DNA of 8,526 nucleotides, from positions 1-8,526 of the forward strand of contig JALNWS010000173.1 in the NCBI GenBank assembly GCA_023230755.1. Direction: 5' to 3'. This DNA is from Azoarcus sp. Its GTDB lineage: Bacteria > Pseudomonadota > Gammaproteobacteria > Burkholderiales > Rhodocyclaceae. Below are positions 5,926 through 8,526 of the stretch, in pieces. The position numbers and the translations under genes were made by a program. Every line of letters begins with the position of its first letter. The first letter of the stretch is position 1. The notes beneath the pieces were generated by a model. That model had not been told where the DNA came from, made no database searches, and worked only from the letters and a program-made list of their open reading frames with translations.

Positions 5926-7059
5926 ATGAGAAGGCTGTCTTTTTCCGTTTTCCTCGCTGCAGCCTTGGCCTTGGGGGTGATGTTCCTCTGGAAGCCCGCG
6001 CCAATCGAGACGCAGCTCTTGCGCGTGCAACTGACCAGGCAACTGCCTGCGTACGCAAACGCGCTTAGCGTCGAGCCACTGGAATTGCAGGCCCTGTTCC
6101 TCGACTATTCGAGCGATCCGCTCCTTGTCGGCAAGGCCCGGCTGGCGCTGCTGCGCTATCCGCAGATGACGCGGCCGGTACTCGAGCACTACGGCGCCGA
6201 GCCCCTGTTCCAGCAAGCGCTGAAGGACTATGGCGACCAGGCGATCCCGCCCATTTACTATTACCTGACGCACGAACTCGCCTCGATTGCAGTGCGCAAA
6301 CACGCTGAGGATCTGGCCGCGTCGGCGGAACTGAAATGGCGCAATTTGTGGGGTCAGGGCACTGAAGTACCGCAAGCTGGCGCGCAGCCTGACGAACCCA
6401 CTGCCGCCATGACTCCGGAGCGCCGCGGCTGGTATGCCGTCGGTTTCATCCTTGAGGAGGGACACGACTTTCTCGGACAGTTTGCCGTCAATGCGGATGG
6501 CGACGTGCATCAGATTCAGTCCGAACGTGTGCTGGAAGCACTCAATTCATTCTTTGCGGGCGGCGTACGCGGGCTCGAATCCAGGTACCGACGCAGCGAA
6601 CCCGTTGAACTCGGTGATGTGGGCTGGGCAGGCGTCGATCTGGCGGTCGGGATCAGCGCCCTGAAGGTCCTGCGCATGGGACGCGCCGCCAGAGCCGGCG
6701 CGGGCGTACGTACAAGTGCAGGTGGCCTGAGCGAACGCAGCGCGGCGCTTGGATCATCGCTGCTGCGCGGCAGCGCGATCGGACTTCGGGTCGCCAAGTA
6801 CGGCGCTCCGTTCGCGCTGGGCTATATTGTCCTGCGTCATCCGAGCGTTCTTAACGCGTTGTTCCGCGAAGTCGCCGAAGGGCTTGGCGCCCCCGTCCCC
6901 TTGATACAGACCTTGGGGTGGACGCTCGCGCTATTGCCGCTCCTGCTGCTTGCACAAGTCCTGCTGCGCCCCCTCGCCGCACTGCTGTCGGTGTCAGCGA
7001 CAAGCCTGAGGTGGCTTGAATCCGTGTTTCGTGGACGATCCCGTTCTGCAATCAGGTGA
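5926..7059 (+). CDS. Uncharacterised membrane protein with hydrophobic segments at both ends
   Basis: A 377-residue protein of no family I can name. Residues 5-22 form an N-terminal signal anchor (basic start RR, then a hydrophobic run without a clear cleavage site). About 35-290 is largely soluble and probably periplasmic: an alpha-helical region rich in Leu/Ala/Tyr (LPAYANALSVEPLELQAL, then DYGDQAIPPIYYYLTHELAS at 101-120), a Pro/Ala-rich linker (145-160), and a second region RRGWYAVGFILEEGHDFLGQ (166-185). An Ala/Gly/Arg-rich stretch (235-290) precedes a weak hydrophobic segment (291-304) and a strong one at about 325-357. The C-terminus is very basic (RGRSRSAIR), so it should face the cytoplasm. 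GAAGG at 5915-5919 supports ATG 5926, and TATGCT at 5892-5897 could be a -10 element. Good length and ribosome site make it a real gene. Confidence 0.82.
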   Translation: MRRLSFSVFLAAALALGVMFLWKPAPIETQLLRVQLTRQLPAYANALSVEPLELQALFLDYSSDPLLVGKARLALLRYPQMTRPVLEHYGAEPLFQQALKDYGDQAIPPIYYYLTHELASIAVRKHAEDLAASAELKWRNLWGQGTEVPQAGAQPDEPTAAMTPERRGWYAVGFILEEGHDFLGQFAVNADGDVHQIQSERVLEALNSFFAGGVRGLESRYRRSEPVELGDVGWAGVDLAVGISALKVLRMGRAARAGAGVRTSAGGLSERSAALGSSLLRGSAIGLRVAKYGAPFALGYIVLRHPSVLNALFREVAEGLGAPVPLIQTLGWTLALLPLLLLAQVLLRPLAALLSVSATSLRWLESVFRGRSRSAIR

Positions 7060-7168
7060 ACATCCAGCGCACTGAGCGGAACCACCCGGGCACCCGCGCC
7101 AGGCAAGACCTGCCCTCGTGCCACACCGCTACTCTCCTGGCCCATTGAATGAAGGACAAGCACAACCC

Positions 7169-7639
7169 ATGATGGCATTGCTCCAGCGCGTGTCCGAAGC
7201 GCGCGCCGTGATTGACGGCAAGGTGGCTGGCGAGATTGGCCACGGTCTTCTGGTACTGGTCTGCGCCGAGCACGGCGACACAACGGCCGAGGCCGACAAG
7301 CTCCTGGCAAAGACGCTCAGGCTGCGGGTGTTCTCCGACGAGGCCGGCAAGATGAACCGCTCGGTGCACGACGTCGAGGGCGGTCTGCTGATCGTCAGCC
7401 AGTTCACCCTCGCGGCCGATCTCAAGGGCGGAAACCGCCCCAGCTTCACCAATGCGGCGCCCCCTGCCCTCGGGCGCGAACTGTACGACTATCTCGTAGA
7501 CCAGGCACGGCAGATGCATCCGGTGGTGGAAACCGGCGAATTCGGCGCCGACATGAAAATACAGCTCATCAACGACGGCCCGGTCACGATCCCGATGCAT
7601 TTTCCGCCCCGGCGCGTCAACAGCCCCGCCTCCGCTTAG
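7169..7639 (+). CDS. dtd: D-aminoacyl-tRNA deacylase
   Basis: A 156-residue cytoplasmic enzyme that hydrolyses D-amino acids (and glycine) wrongly attached to tRNA, a proofreading step in translation. The family signatures are present in order: the start MMALLQRVSEARAVIDG, SQFTLAAD at 77-84 with the active-site Thr80, GNRPSF at 88-93, and the chirality-selecting NDGPVT at 135-140 with its Gly-Pro pair. Length is typical. The frame is open 17 codons further upstream (ATG 7118), but family members begin at M-x-ALLQRV, so ATG 7169 is chosen. An AAGGA lies 12 bases upstream, a rather long spacing; the adjacent ATG at 7172 would be still further away. The gene is 109 bases downstream of the unknown membrane protein, with no clear promoter seen between them. 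Confidence 0.96.
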   Translation: MMALLQRVSEARAVIDGKVAGEIGHGLLVLVCAEHGDTTAEADKLLAKTLRLRVFSDEAGKMNRSVHDVEGGLLIVSQFTLAADLKGGNRPSFTNAAPPALGRELYDYLVDQARQMHPVVETGEFGADMKIQLINDGPVTIPMHFPPRRVNSPASA

Positions 7640-8026
7640 CCCGCAAAGAAGCTTCGCACGCTGAGCACTGACATCCCTGCCGGAATGGCCAGGGCCCTGT
7701 GTACGCACAACCGTGTGCTTCCCGCCCCACCCTGAAACCTGTGACAGGCCACGAAACGTAACTTCCGTCAGCCTGTCGCAGCGCGTAGGCTCACCCCGGC
7801 ACCCACGAGTGCATCAAGCTGAACCGCGCTGCCGGCAACGATCCAGCCGTTCCGCGCCGAAGGAGGATGATCGGCACTGTTTGACCCACAATAATCACCA
7901 CGAACACTGCGCCAGACTTGACCGACAGGCCGTTGTGCAAGGCACAATACGACGTCCGGCGGAGAGGCTGCCGTCAGGGGGCGCTGCTCGCAGTGCGACA
8001 ACCAATCGATTTTCCTGGAGCTGGCA
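7640..8026 (+). other. Non-coding stretch between dtd and the PotF-like gene
   Basis: Open frames on both strands here give low-complexity protein with no family resemblance, so I see no gene. It holds the 10-bp palindrome CAGGGCCCTG (7690-7699), a short hairpin GCACA-ACCG-TGTGC (7705-7718) that might end the dtd transcript, a hairpin with AGGAGG in its loop (7856-7875), and a candidate promoter (7918-7948). The length suggests a regulated leader for the downstream gene, but no known riboswitch was recognised. Confidence 0.5.
7918..7948 (+). promoter_or_regulatory. Candidate sigma-70 promoter for PotF-like gene
   Basis: TTGACC (7918-7923, 5 of 6 to the -35 consensus) is followed after 19 bases by CACAAT (7943-7948, 4 of 6 to the -10). 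The spacer is longer than the optimum of 17, so this is only a candidate. It would give a leader of roughly 70 bases before ATG 8027. Confidence 0.3.
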
Positions 8027-8526
8027 ATGAAATTGCGCGTGAAGATGTTGACTGCGATCCTCGCCGTGTTCGCCACCGTTGCATCGGCGGAGGACAAGGC
8101 GCTCAACGTATACAACTGGAACGACTATATCGCCGAGGACACCATTCCCGCCTTTGAAAAGGCGACCGGCATCAAGGTCAAGTACGATCTTTACGACAGC
8201 AATGCGACGCTGCAGGCCAAGCTCCTCACCGGTGGCAGTGGCTACGACGTGGTGTACCCGAGCGTCGAATACGCCGGCAAGCAGATCCAGGCAAAGATCT
8301 TCCAGCCTCTCGACAAGAGCAAGCTGCCCAACCTGAAAAACATCGACCCCTTGATTCTGAAGGCGCTGGAGGCAGCCGACCCGGGCAACCAGTATCTCGT
8401 CCCCTACATGTGGTTCACCACCGGCGTGGCGATCAACGTGGACAAGGTCACCCAGGCGCTGGGCGGCACGCTGCCCGACAATGCGTGGGATCTGCTGTTC
8501 GACCCCAAGGTCACCGGCAAACTCAA
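8027..8526 (+). CDS. potF: Polyamine ABC transporter substrate-binding protein, PotF-like (3' truncated by window)
   Basis: The first 166 codons of a periplasmic binding protein; the frame is open at the window edge. Residues 1-21 are a signal peptide (MKLRVKMLTAILAVFATVASA, cleavage after Ala21 likely). The mature start LNVYNWNDYIAEDTIPAFEK aligns well, from memory, with E. coli PotF/PotD, including the Trp31-Asn32-Asp33-Tyr34 segment at the ligand-binding site. Further family blocks are TGIKVKYDLYDSN, KLLTGGSGYDVVYPS, FQPLDKSKLPNLKNIDP and PYMWFTTGVAINVDKV. It should capture putrescine or spermidine for an inner-membrane ABC importer; PotF-type is favoured over PotD by overall resemblance, but the ligand cannot be settled without the C-terminal half. 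GGAG at 8017-8020, six bases before ATG 8027, supports the start. Transporter ATPase and permease genes would be expected beyond the window. Confidence 0.93.
   Translation, partial: MKLRVKMLTAILAVFATVASAEDKALNVYNWNDYIAEDTIPAFEKATGIKVKYDLYDSNATLQAKLLTGGSGYDVVYPSVEYAGKQIQAKIFQPLDKSKLPNLKNIDPLILKALEAADPGNQYLVPYMWFTTGVAINVDKVTQALGGTLPDNAWDLLFDPKVTGKL

Noticed and set aside
5428..6510. Long open frame on the minus strand (360 codons)
   Set aside because: It lies antisense to two well-supported plus-strand genes and the gap between them, shows no family resemblance, and arises from GC-rich codon bias.
7867..7884. Mini-frame after AGGAGG (ATG at 7867, 5 codons)
   Set aside because: There is no spacing between the ribosome-site-like motif and the ATG, and the peptide is too short to be supported as a leader peptide.
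8022..8036. Sigma-54-like element TGGCAATGAAATTGC
   Set aside because: The spacing fits a -24/-12 promoter, but it spans the start codon of the PotF-like gene, so transcription would begin inside the coding region; coincidence is more likely.
7713..8115. Open frames on both strands in the gap before the PotF-like gene
   Set aside because: The translations are rich in Arg/Ser/His or Ala without domain features, no ribosome site supports them, and they run into the real gene at 8027.

Overview
The window is GC-rich and gene-dense. The proteins with recognisable families (DUF3175, DUF488, DUF1003, an EamA transporter, Dtd, a PotF-like binding protein) and their general look suggest a betaproteobacterium, perhaps of the Azoarcus/Thauera/Aromatoleum (Rhodocyclales) kind. 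That placement is inferred from protein style and cannot be proved from this window.

Left part (1-2110, + strand): the C-terminal end of a membrane protein cut by the window edge; a small DUF3175 gene; an intergenic stretch (811-1189) with a long imperfect hairpin and what looks like the broken C-terminal end of an OST-HTH/LOTUS-type protein; then a complete EamA/DMT-type ten-helix transporter. It converges on a lone minus-strand alpha/beta hydrolase (2111-2761), with a symmetric stem-loop between the two stops that probably terminates both.

Middle part (2979-7059, + strand): a DUF488 protein, followed by four consecutive genes for membrane-attached proteins. These are a coiled-coil/membrane protein with a conserved Cys-His cluster, a DUF1003 protein with a long coiled-coil tail, a one-helix coiled-coil protein with a SPOR-like C-terminal domain, and a 377-residue protein with hydrophobic segments at both ends. 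Each has its own Shine-Dalgarno sequence and they are 101-227 bp apart, so they are a same-strand neighbourhood rather than a proven operon. Their functions are not known.

Right part (7169-8526, + strand): D-aminoacyl-tRNA deacylase (dtd), a 387-bp non-coding stretch with a possible promoter, and the first 166 codons of a PotF-like polyamine-binding protein that runs off the window. A polyamine ABC transporter operon may follow.

The clearest unexplained signal is a short dispersed intergenic repeat, present four times at three places (about 450, 819-873 and 5814), twice as the arms of one hairpin. It resembles REP-type elements. The unknown membrane-protein run and the LOTUS-like remnant are the other points worth checking. 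No CRISPR array, tRNA, rRNA, insertion sequence or clear defence system was seen.
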